Below are positions 36,199-42,984 of a stretch of DNA of 64,000 nucleotides, piece by piece. Below the pieces are notes generated by a model. That model searched no databases and was not told where the DNA came from. It was given only the letters and a program-made list of their open reading frames with translations. Origin of the DNA: WGMI01 sp041739275 (GTDB lineage: Bacteria > Bacteroidota > Bacteroidia > Flavobacteriales > Schleiferiaceae); NCBI GenBank assembly GCA_041739275.1, contig JBGSOF010000014.1, positions 1 through 64,000 of the forward strand, given 5' to 3'. Position numbers and translations under genes: made by a program. Positions within the stretch are counted from its first letter, which is position 1. Each line of letters starts with the position of its first letter.

Positions 36199-37776
36199 AT
36201 GGCAGAAATCAACCCGGCTGAAGTATCCGCCATTCTGCGCCAACAACTCTCAGGCTTCAAAACAGAGGCTGAATTCGAAGAGATCGGAACCGTGCTCCAG
36301 GTGGGAGACGGAATTGCTCGTGTCTTTGGCCTGAACAATGCCCAAGCAGGGGAATTGGTTGAGTTCGAAAGCGGATTAAACGGCATCGTCTTGAACCTTG
36401 AAGAAGACAATGTCGGTATCGTGTTGTTCGGTCCGAGCCACGACATCAAAGAGGGTTCGGTGGTGAAGCGCACCCGCCGCATCGCATCTATTCGGGTCGG
36501 CGAAGGCATTGTAGGCCGCGTTGTTGATGCACTCGGAGCGCCCATCGACGGCAAGGGCCCCATTCAGGGCGAATTGCTCGAAATGCCGCTCGAACGCAAA
36601 GCTCCCGGGGTAATCTATCGCCAACCCGTGACCGAGCCACTCCAAACCGGCATCAAGGCCATCGACTCCATGATCCCCATCGGGCGTGGGCAACGTGAGC
36701 TGATTATCGGCGACCGCCAAACGGGTAAAACCACCGTGGCTGTCGACACCATTCTGAACCAACGCGAGTTCTACGATCGCGGCGAGCCTGTGTATTGTAT
36801 TTACGTTGCCATCGGGCAAAAGGGCTCGACCGTGGCGAACATCGTGAAGACCTTTGAAGAGCACGGAGCATTGGCCTATACCACGGTGGTGGCCGCAAAT
36901 GCATCAGACCCCGCGCCCATGCAGTTTTTCGCCCCATTCGCCGGCGCCGCCATCGGCGAGTTCTTCCGCGACACCGGACGTCCCGCTCTGATTATTTACG
37001 ACGACTTGTCAAAGCAGGCCGTGGCATATCGCGAGGTTTCGCTCTTGTTGCGCCGTCCCCCGGGACGTGAGGCCTATCCGGGAGACGTGTTTTACCTCCA
37101 CTCTCGCTTGCTCGAGCGCGCGGCAAAAATCAATCAGAACGACGATATCGCCGCTCAGATGAACGACTTACCTCCTGTACTTCAAGGTCGAGTCAAAGGG
37201 GGAGGGTCGTTGACCGCTCTTCCGATTATCGAAACCCAAGCAGGAGACGTGTCGGCCTACATCCCGACCAACGTCATTTCAATTACCGACGGTCAGATCT
37301 TCCTCGAGGCCGACTTGTTCAACTCCGGGGTTCGTCCGGCCATTAACGTAGGCATCTCGGTATCGCGCGTCGGGGGCAATGCCCAGATCAAGCCGATGAA
37401 GAAAATTTCGGGCACCCTGAAGCTCGATCAGGCGCAGTATCGCGAACTCGAGGCCTTTGCAAAATTCGGCTCCGATTTGGACGCGGCTACTTTGGCCGTC
37501 ATCAACAAGGGCAAGCGCAACGTGGAAGTTTTAAAGCAAGGGGTGAATTCTCCGATGGCCGTAGAGGAACAGATTGCCATCATCTACTGCGGAACCAAGG
37601 GTTTGTTGAATCGCGTACCCGTTGATAAAGTTCGCGAATTCGAATCGGAATTGCTCGGTTTGCTTCGCGCCAAACACCGCAGCGACGTGCTCGACCCGCT
37701 TCGCGCTGGCAAGTTGACCGATGAAATCACCGGCACCATCGACACCCTCGCCCGCGAACTCGCCTCCAAGTACTGA
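36199..37776 (+). CDS. atpA: ATP synthase F1 subunit alpha
   Basis: The 525-aa non-catalytic nucleotide-binding subunit. The P-loop GDRQTGKT is at about 171-178, the Arg-finger region reads SISVSRVGGNAQIKPMKK in essence (VGISVSRVGGNAQ), and LLLRRPPGREAYPGDVFYLH is the family signature. Length is normal. It is followed by atpG 24 bp later; atpD is not in this cluster. Confidence 0.98.
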   Translation: MAEINPAEVSAILRQQLSGFKTEAEFEEIGTVLQVGDGIARVFGLNNAQAGELVEFESGLNGIVLNLEEDNVGIVLFGPSHDIKEGSVVKRTRRIASIRVGEGIVGRVVDALGAPIDGKGPIQGELLEMPLERKAPGVIYRQPVTEPLQTGIKAIDSMIPIGRGQRELIIGDRQTGKTTVAVDTILNQREFYDRGEPVYCIYVAIGQKGSTVANIVKTFEEHGALAYTTVVAANASDPAPMQFFAPFAGAAIGEFFRDTGRPALIIYDDLSKQAVAYREVSLLLRRPPGREAYPGDVFYLHSRLLERAAKINQNDDIAAQMNDLPPVLQGRVKGGGSLTALPIIETQAGDVSAYIPTNVISITDGQIFLEADLFNSGVRPAINVGISVSRVGGNAQIKPMKKISGTLKLDQAQYRELEAFAKFGSDLDAATLAVINKGKRNVEVLKQGVNSPMAVEEQIAIIYCGTKGLLNRVPVDKVREFESELLGLLRAKHRSDVLDPLRAGKLTDEITGTIDTLARELASKY

Positions 37777-37800
37777 TTTCGACCCCCTCACCAAAGCGAT

Positions 37801-38661
37801 ATGGCGAATCTCAAAGAACTCCGCGTTCGAATAGCATCGGTTCAATCGACCATGCAGATCACTTCGGCCATGAAGATGGTGAGCGCCGCCAAATTAAAGC
37901 GCTCTCAAGACGCGATCCACCAAATGCGTCCCTATGCCGAAAAGCTGCGCGAGATTCTCGGCAACATCAGTGCTTCGCTCGAGGTGGGCGAAGGGGTTTA
38001 TTCTGTGGAACGCCCCGTGCGCAGAGTTTTATTGATCGCCATTACTTCGAACAGGGGGCTTTGTGGAGCATTCAACGCGAACGTTTTCAAGATGGTTCGC
38101 CGCACGGCCGAAGACTTGAGTCGCAGCGGTGCCGAAGTCGAGGTCATGGCGATTGGTCGCAAGGCGGCAGACTTTCTCAAAAAAATGCCGTACGCCCTCA
38201 TGGCGAATCGGAGCGATCTCTACGACGGACTCAACTTTCGATCGGTTTCAGAGGTCGCTGCCGAGGTGATGCAGGTGTTTGCCGATGCGCGTTACGACAA
38301 GGTGATTTTGTGCTACAATCGGTTTAAAAATGCGGGCGTTCAAGAGGTTAACGCCGAAGAATACCTCCCGGTAAAGGTGGAGACCACGGCAACCCAAAGT
38401 GGAGATTACCTCTTTGAACCCTCGCGCGCCGAGATTTTGAACGACTTGATTCCCTCGGCGCTCAAGACTCAGTTGTTCAAGGCAATCCTCGATTCTGTGG
38501 CCGCAGAACACGCCGCGCGAATGACGGCCATGCACAAAGCAACCGACAACGCCAACGAGCTCCAAAAAGCGCTCAAGCTCGATTATAACAAAGCGCGTCA
38601 GGCGGCTATTACGAACGAAATTCTCGAGATTGTCGGCGGTGCAGAAGCCTTGAAGGGCTAG
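37801..38661 (+). CDS. atpG: ATP synthase F1 subunit gamma
   Basis: The 286-aa rotor-shaft subunit has both terminal helices of the family: at the N-terminus MQITSAMKMVSAAKLKRSQD and at the C-terminus NDNANELQKAL-type sequence ending NEILEIVGGAEAL. The middle carries the Rossmann-like core (LLIAITSNRGLCGAFNANVF). It is the last gene of the operon; the catalytic beta and the epsilon subunits (atpD, atpC) must lie elsewhere, as in other Bacteroidota. Confidence 0.97.
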   Translation: MANLKELRVRIASVQSTMQITSAMKMVSAAKLKRSQDAIHQMRPYAEKLREILGNISASLEVGEGVYSVERPVRRVLLIAITSNRGLCGAFNANVFKMVRRTAEDLSRSGAEVEVMAIGRKAADFLKKMPYALMANRSDLYDGLNFRSVSEVAAEVMQVFADARYDKVILCYNRFKNAGVQEVNAEEYLPVKVETTATQSGDYLFEPSRAEILNDLIPSALKTQLFKAILDSVAAEHAARMTAMHKATDNANELQKALKLDYNKARQAAITNEILEIVGGAEALKG

Positions 38662-38670
38662 AAAGTAGAG

Positions 38671-38732
38671 GGGCTCTCGCTCGATGGAGAAGAAAATCTC
38701 CCTCAGAGTCGGCGCTTCTCGAGCCTTTTCTT
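38671..38732 (+). terminator. Possible terminator after atpG
   Basis: GGCTC (38672-38676) can pair with GAGCC (38721-38725), which is followed by TTTTCTT. A second hairpin, GGAGA/TCTCC (38686-38690 and 38697-38701), lies in the loop. The outer stem is only 5 bp, so support is weak, but the position right after the operon fits. Confidence 0.3.
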
Positions 38733-38795
38733 ACATAGTTGCTATGAAGGCGCGCGATTGAGAACTATTTTCGGTTCAACCGTGTTCCAAACGAT

Positions 38796-39467
38796 ATGAA
38801 GAAAATCCTACTCCTGTCTTTCGCACTTGCGTGCGCGACAGTCAACGCACAATATTCGTATTCCAGTGGAGGCGCCTTCACTTTTGGAGTGCAGTCTTCA
38901 GATGCCGACCCTCTGCTCGCGCTTTCGCCGGGTGCTCCCGATTTATCGTCGGTGCACTTTTCGTTTGGGGGCTACGGAGCATGGCAATTCCAGCGTTTTA
39001 TGATCGGTTTTAAGGGCGCCGGTCTCTACGGACCCACGGCAAGTGCGAACGGTTTCGAATATTCGGCTCAGTCGGGTTATTGGTCTTTGGATTTGGGATA
39101 CAAAGTGATCAATCGCGACCGCTTTGGGCTGTACCCGCTCGTCGGCATTGGCTGGGGGGGAAGCACATATTCGATTGCCGCCGATCAAGACTATGTCGTC
39201 ACCGACCCTATTGCCTTTAATTCGGTTGAATATCAGTGGAGTGGCTTGGTGTTGGACATCGGGCTCCGAGCCGAGCACCTCTTTGGTTTTAAGCAAATGG
39301 AACGCGGAAAAGGCGGTGGAATGTTTGGCCTGGAGCTCGGTTATATGTTCAGCCCGGGCAACTCAGATTGGAAAACGCTCGGTGGGGGGTCGGTGATCGA
39401 CGCTCCGGATTACGGCTTAGACGGTTTTTATGCGCGCGTGCTCATCGGTGGAATGGGAGGTAAGTAA
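38796..39467 (+). CDS. Secreted outer-membrane beta-barrel-like protein of unknown function
   Basis: The 223-aa product has a signal peptide (MKKILLLSFALACATVNAQ) followed by alternating hydrophobic/polar strands rich in Gly and aromatics (FSFGGYGAWQFQRFMIGFKG, GYWSLDLGYKVINRDRFGLY, EYQWSGLVLDIGLRAEHLFG, MFGLELGYMFSPGN, GFYARVLIGGMGGK). This looks like a small 8-strand barrel in the outer membrane. There is no T9SS domain. No specific family is recognised. Confidence 0.7.
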   Translation: MKKILLLSFALACATVNAQYSYSSGGAFTFGVQSSDADPLLALSPGAPDLSSVHFSFGGYGAWQFQRFMIGFKGAGLYGPTASANGFEYSAQSGYWSLDLGYKVINRDRFGLYPLVGIGWGGSTYSIAADQDYVVTDPIAFNSVEYQWSGLVLDIGLRAEHLFGFKQMERGKGGGMFGLELGYMFSPGNSDWKTLGGGSVIDAPDYGLDGFYARVLIGGMGGK

Positions 39468-39504
39468 ACCTCTCAACTCATTTTGTGTTTGATACCAAAA
39501 AGTG

Positions 39505-40269
39505 ATGGCGATGAAGGACGCGAGCACAAATCAAAATATCGGCCGGCTAGAGCGCGCTTTAAGAGTCCGCCGGAGCAAATTGAAAGGGGAATCGGATGCG
39601 TTTGAGGCGGTTTGCGCACTCCTCCGCGCCCAATCTTCGAGCGAATCGGAGATCATTTCTCGACTCCGGACATCTTTTGAGAGCCCGACGGAAGTCAATT
39701 TTCCGATGGGTATCGAGCCTTCAGAACTATCAAATCGAGTTTTTTCTGAGGCGCAAATCAAGGATTTGTGCATCGAATATCGACTGCGGTTTCTGCCTTC
39801 GGCTCGATTTAAGCCCGGGGTTCCACAGGCGGCTTTGGCAGAAGTAGAGCGCTTGGAACGCCGTTACGGAATTCGACTTGATGGTTTTCGCATCGCGGCA
39901 CCCGCGGGTCTGTTCGATCTAAAATTGAAAGATCGAGACCCCCTGTTGTTTGCCCAAATCGACGCCAAGCATTTCTTGCTGATACATCAATGGGGAGGAG
40001 AAATTAGCTTTTGGCGCAAAGCCTTGGTTTGGCCGCTGAGAAGTTTGGAACACGCCTTTGCGACGCTCGCGGCGCTGGCTTTTACGATAGCATTTATCGC
40101 TCTTCCCGATTCTTGGATGATCGGGCCATACGACGAGCACAGCTTTGGGGTTCGGACCGTCTTCTTCTTCTACCTGCTTCTTGCCTTCTCAGGTATATCT
40201 GTGCTCTACGGATTCTCCCGCCTCAAAGACTTCAGCAATTCTCTTTGGAATTCGCCTTATACCGACTGA
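39505..40269 (+). CDS. Hypothetical protein with two C-terminal membrane segments
   Basis: A 254-aa product from the ATG at 39505 (GTG at 39502 and ATG at 39511 are alternatives). The first 165 residues are soluble and charged, with PSARFKPGVPQAALAEVERL and RDPLLFAQIDAKHFLLIHQW as likely folded elements. Two membrane helices follow (FATLAALAFTIAFIALPDSW and RTVFFFYLLLAFSGISVLYG). No family is recognised. Its last 13 bp overlap the 3' end of truB on the other strand. Confidence 0.6.
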   Translation: MAMKDASTNQNIGRLERALRVRRSKLKGESDAFEAVCALLRAQSSSESEIISRLRTSFESPTEVNFPMGIEPSELSNRVFSEAQIKDLCIEYRLRFLPSARFKPGVPQAALAEVERLERRYGIRLDGFRIAAPAGLFDLKLKDRDPLLFAQIDAKHFLLIHQWGGEISFWRKALVWPLRSLEHAFATLAALAFTIAFIALPDSWMIGPYDEHSFGVRTVFFFYLLLAFSGISVLYGFSRLKDFSNSLWNSPYTD

Positions 40270-40967
40270 AAGAGAGCACTCCAGTTTTCGGGCAGCAGCG
40301 CATTTTCCACTTGGAGACTCCCGATTCGCGTGCGCCTCAGCTCCACCAGATAAGCCGCGCTGCCGGCGCTCCTCCCGAGGTCGTGAGCCAAAGACCGGAT
40401 ATAGGTGCCCGCAGAACAGTCAACTTCGAAGCGGGCTTTATTTGCGTCGACCGAGAGAATATCGAAGCGTTGAACCTCAACGATTCGGGCTTCTTTCCGA
40501 ATTTCATCAAAGCGCCCGGCGCGCGCCAGCTCATACAGGCGTTTTCCGTTTTGCTGAACTGCTGAATAGGCCGGTGGAATTTGCTCAATTTGGCCTCTGA
40601 ACTGACGAGTCGCATCTCTGAGTAGATCAAGGCTCAAATGTTCCCACGCCATTTCGCAGTCTTCGGCGGTTTCGGCATCGTAGCTCGGCGTGGAGGCTCC
40701 GATTTTCATGGTGCCGGTGTACGATTTGTCGAGGTTCTTGAACTGGTCGATTTGCTTGGTCATCCGGCCCGTGCAGATCACCATCAAGCCCGTCGCCATC
40801 GGGTCGAGGGTCCCCGCATGCCCCACCTTGATTTTTCGCTCGCCCGTGTATTTCCGCAGAAAAGATCGCACAAAGGCGACGAGCTTAAACGAGCTCCAGC
40901 CCAGGGGTTTATCGAACAGCAATGTTTGACCGAGTATAAATTCCTCGGGTTCGGGGAGGGACATCAT
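40257..40967 (-). CDS. truB: tRNA pseudouridine-55 synthase TruB
   Basis: Makes pseudouridine at position 55 in the T-loop of tRNAs. The 236-aa product (start MMSLPEPEEF at 40967) has the TruB motif KVGHAGTLDPMATGLM with the catalytic Asp at about 55, plus YTGTMKIGASTPSYDAET, QIPPAYSAVQQNGKRLYELA and CSAGTYIRSLAHDLG. A longer frame to 41030 is uppP sequence in another frame. The start overlaps the uppP stop by 4 bp, so translation is coupled in the order ftsX-DUF3098-uppP-truB. Confidence 0.97.
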   Translation of the reverse strand: MMSLPEPEEFILGQTLLFDKPLGWSSFKLVAFVRSFLRKYTGERKIKVGHAGTLDPMATGLMVICTGRMTKQIDQFKNLDKSYTGTMKIGASTPSYDAETAEDCEMAWEHLSLDLLRDATRQFRGQIEQIPPAYSAVQQNGKRLYELARAGRFDEIRKEARIVEVQRFDILSVDANKARFEVDCSAGTYIRSLAHDLGRSAGSAAYLVELRRTRIGSLQVENALLPENWSALFQSV

Positions 40968-41773
40968 CCTTCGTACAAGCCCCAAAAAGCCAGAGCTGTG
41001 CCGAGAGCCATACAATAAACAGAAAGCCAAATAAAGCGCCCCCGCTCGACGATTTTTATGGCGATTCGGCAGCTAAACACCCCGGTGATCAAAGCGACGG
41101 CAAAGCCGGCAATCAGAGCGGGAACAGGCAATTCAAACTCGAATCCCGCCCGTGCCGACATCCATAAATTCCGAAAATCCAAGACAAACTTGGCCAAGAT
41201 GACCGGGACCACCATCAAAAATGAAAACTCGGCGGCCTGACGCCTTTCAATGCCGAGGATGAGCGCGCTGGAGATTGTCATTCCCGGCCGCGAAAGTCCG
41301 GGGAAAATGGCCAGTGCCTGAGCAATCCCCAAGATAAAACCTTCGCGAAGCCCGAGGCGTGCGCGCCCACCCGAACTGCGGTGCGCCAAATAGAGCAACA
41401 ACCCGCTGAGCACCATCAGAGCCCCCATCAACGAGAGTTGGCCTTCGAAGAGCCCCGAAACCGATTCATCAAAGAAAAAGCCTACGACGACTGCGGGAAT
41501 GAGGCTGATGGCAATGGTCCGCCCAAAGCCCAGAGAAACCCCGCGATCTTTGCCGAACAAGCCCCTGAACCAATCAAAAAGAGGTTTGCGAAGCACGATT
41601 AAGGTGCTTATGGCCGTGGCGCTGTGCACGGTTACCGAAAAAAGCAAGCCGTCGAAGCCACTGCTCCGTCCGAGCAATCGATGGGCAATTTCGAGGTGGG
41701 CACTGCTCGAAACAGGCAGGAACTCTGTGAGCCCTTGGATGAGACCGAGCAAGATGGCCTCCCAAACATTCAT
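40964..41773 (-). CDS. uppP: Undecaprenyl-diphosphate phosphatase UppP/BacA
   Basis: Dephosphorylates C55-PP to recycle the lipid carrier for peptidoglycan and other wall polymers. The 269-aa membrane protein shows GLIQGLTEFLPVSSSAHLEI (Glu about 17 and the Ser cluster) and the second motif FPGLSRPGMTISSALILGI. The usual PGxSRS there reads PGLSRP, so the third position is Pro instead of Ser while the catalytic Arg is kept. About eight membrane segments are visible. It overlaps DUF3098 and truB by 4 bp each. Confidence 0.95.
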   Translation of the reverse strand: MNVWEAILLGLIQGLTEFLPVSSSAHLEIAHRLLGRSSGFDGLLFSVTVHSATAISTLIVLRKPLFDWFRGLFGKDRGVSLGFGRTIAISLIPAVVVGFFFDESVSGLFEGQLSLMGALMVLSGLLLYLAHRSSGGRARLGLREGFILGIAQALAIFPGLSRPGMTISSALILGIERRQAAEFSFLMVVPVILAKFVLDFRNLWMSARAGFEFELPVPALIAGFAVALITGVFSCRIAIKIVERGRFIWLSVYCMALGTALAFWGLYEG

Positions 41774-41994
41774 GCTTTGGGGCGGCGCAAAATGGCAAGA
41801 GCTTCTAAAACAAAGCCCAGAAGCACGAAAATCGGGGCCACAATAATTCTCTGCGGGCTAAAAATCTCCGGGTTAAAGACGTTCGGATCGGTCGATCCGC
41901 CTCCTTGCATCAAAACATATCCCAGCGCGATGCACAAAAGCCCGGCACCCATCAAAAGATAGTTTTGCTTTCCGAAGATAAAAGGTTGATTCAT
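41770..41994 (-). CDS. DUF3098 small membrane protein
   Basis: A 74-aa two-helix protein: FIFGKQNYLLMGAGLLCIAL, then the conserved loop GGGSTDPNVFNPEIFSPQRI, then VAPIFVLLGFVLEALAI. This is the DUF3098 pattern known only from Bacteroidota, nearly always between ftsX and uppP. Its function is unknown; the neighbours suggest a link with envelope synthesis or division. It overlaps uppP by 4 bp. Confidence 0.92.
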   Translation of the reverse strand: MNQPFIFGKQNYLLMGAGLLCIALGYVLMQGGGSTDPNVFNPEIFSPQRIIVAPIFVLLGFVLEALAILRRPKA

Positions 41995-42009
41995 AGAAAG
42001 ATAGGGGTT

Positions 42010-42888
42010 TTAATAATACAGGCGATCGGTTTTGAGACCGAGGTAGCGCTTGACGGCAAAGTACGTACTGCCCCCCGATATGAGCAGCCCTGTCGCGATA
42101 ATGCCCAAAGCCAGCCCCAAAAGGGCTTTCCATGACCAGGGTACAGTTGAAAGCCCCAGAGCCGTTTTGAATCCATAGGCTACGGCAATCAGCAGCCCGA
42201 TGGCTAGGGCGGCTCCGAGCAAACCGTGGAGCAAACCACGTTCGATAAATGGCTTCTGAATAAACCCTTTGGTCGCCCCGACCAATTGCATGGTTCGGAT
42301 TAAGAATCGCCGGCTGTAGATGGCGAGTCGAATGGAGCTGTTGATCAACATAACCGAAATGAACAACATCATGGCGCTCGCAGCCAGCAAAATTCCACCG
42401 AGTCGCTCGAGGTTGTTGTGTAGAAGTTCGAGCAGCGGTTTGTCGTAACTCACCCGTTGAACCCCGGCAAAAGAGCGCAGTTCTTCTGCAATAGCCTCAA
42501 TTCGATCGGGTTGGGCATATTCAGCTTTGAGGTGCAGTTCAAATGCGTCTTGAAGGGGGTTGAAGCCCAGAAATTCGACAAATTCTTCGTCGAGCTCGCG
42601 TTCGAGCCGCTCCGCCGCCGAGTCTTTGGAGATGTAGACCGCACTGAGCGCGTAGTTTGATAGTTGAATGGCTTTGAGCAGCCTGGCGCGATCGGCTTCG
42701 TCGCTGTCTTCGGCCAGGTGCACGTGCACGGAAAAGCGCTCGCGAACCGAGCGAGAGATGTCTGCCGAATGAATCAACAGTGCCCCGAGCAGCCCGAGAA
42801 GAAAGAGCACCAAAGCCATGCTCATCACCACAGAAACATAAGAAGACCTCAAACGAAGCGGAGGTCCGGGCGCAGCTTTCGGAGTCAT
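42010..42888 (-). CDS. ftsX: Cell-division ABC-transporter-like protein FtsX
   Basis: The 292-aa product has the FtsX topology: an N-terminal helix (YVSVVMSMALVLFLLGLLGA), a periplasmic domain of about 115 residues (SVHVHLAEDSDEADRARLLK ... FELHLKAEYAQPDRIEAIAE), then three more helices (LLAASAMMLFISVMLINSSI; GLLHGLLGAALAIGLLIAVA; ALLGLALGIIATGLLISGGS). The motif RRFLIRTMQLVGATKGFI is the conserved cytoplasmic loop. FtsX pairs with FtsE to activate wall hydrolases at division; ftsE is not adjacent. The divergent neighbour is leuS. Confidence 0.95.
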   Translation of the reverse strand: MTPKAAPGPPLRLRSSYVSVVMSMALVLFLLGLLGALLIHSADISRSVRERFSVHVHLAEDSDEADRARLLKAIQLSNYALSAVYISKDSAAERLERELDEEFVEFLGFNPLQDAFELHLKAEYAQPDRIEAIAEELRSFAGVQRVSYDKPLLELLHNNLERLGGILLAASAMMLFISVMLINSSIRLAIYSRRFLIRTMQLVGATKGFIQKPFIERGLLHGLLGAALAIGLLIAVAYGFKTALGLSTVPWSWKALLGLALGIIATGLLISGGSTYFAVKRYLGLKTDRLYY

Positions 42889-42984
42889 GGAAGCGAAAAT
42901 ACGGCAGTTTCGAGCGGGGAGCCGACTGTGCTGAATCGAACGAGGGGGAGGGCAGTGAAGAGAACCGTCCTAATTTCGCGCATC

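Noticed and set aside
38662..38795. atpD/atpC remnants after atpG
   Set aside because: The gap has no frame or motif of beta or epsilon subunits; these genes are at a separate locus in Bacteroidota.
42664..42984. N-terminal extension of LeuS upstream of 42985
   Set aside because: The extension is antisense to ftsX and contains no synthetase features; MAKDTEYRPAQFERYW is the normal LeuS start.
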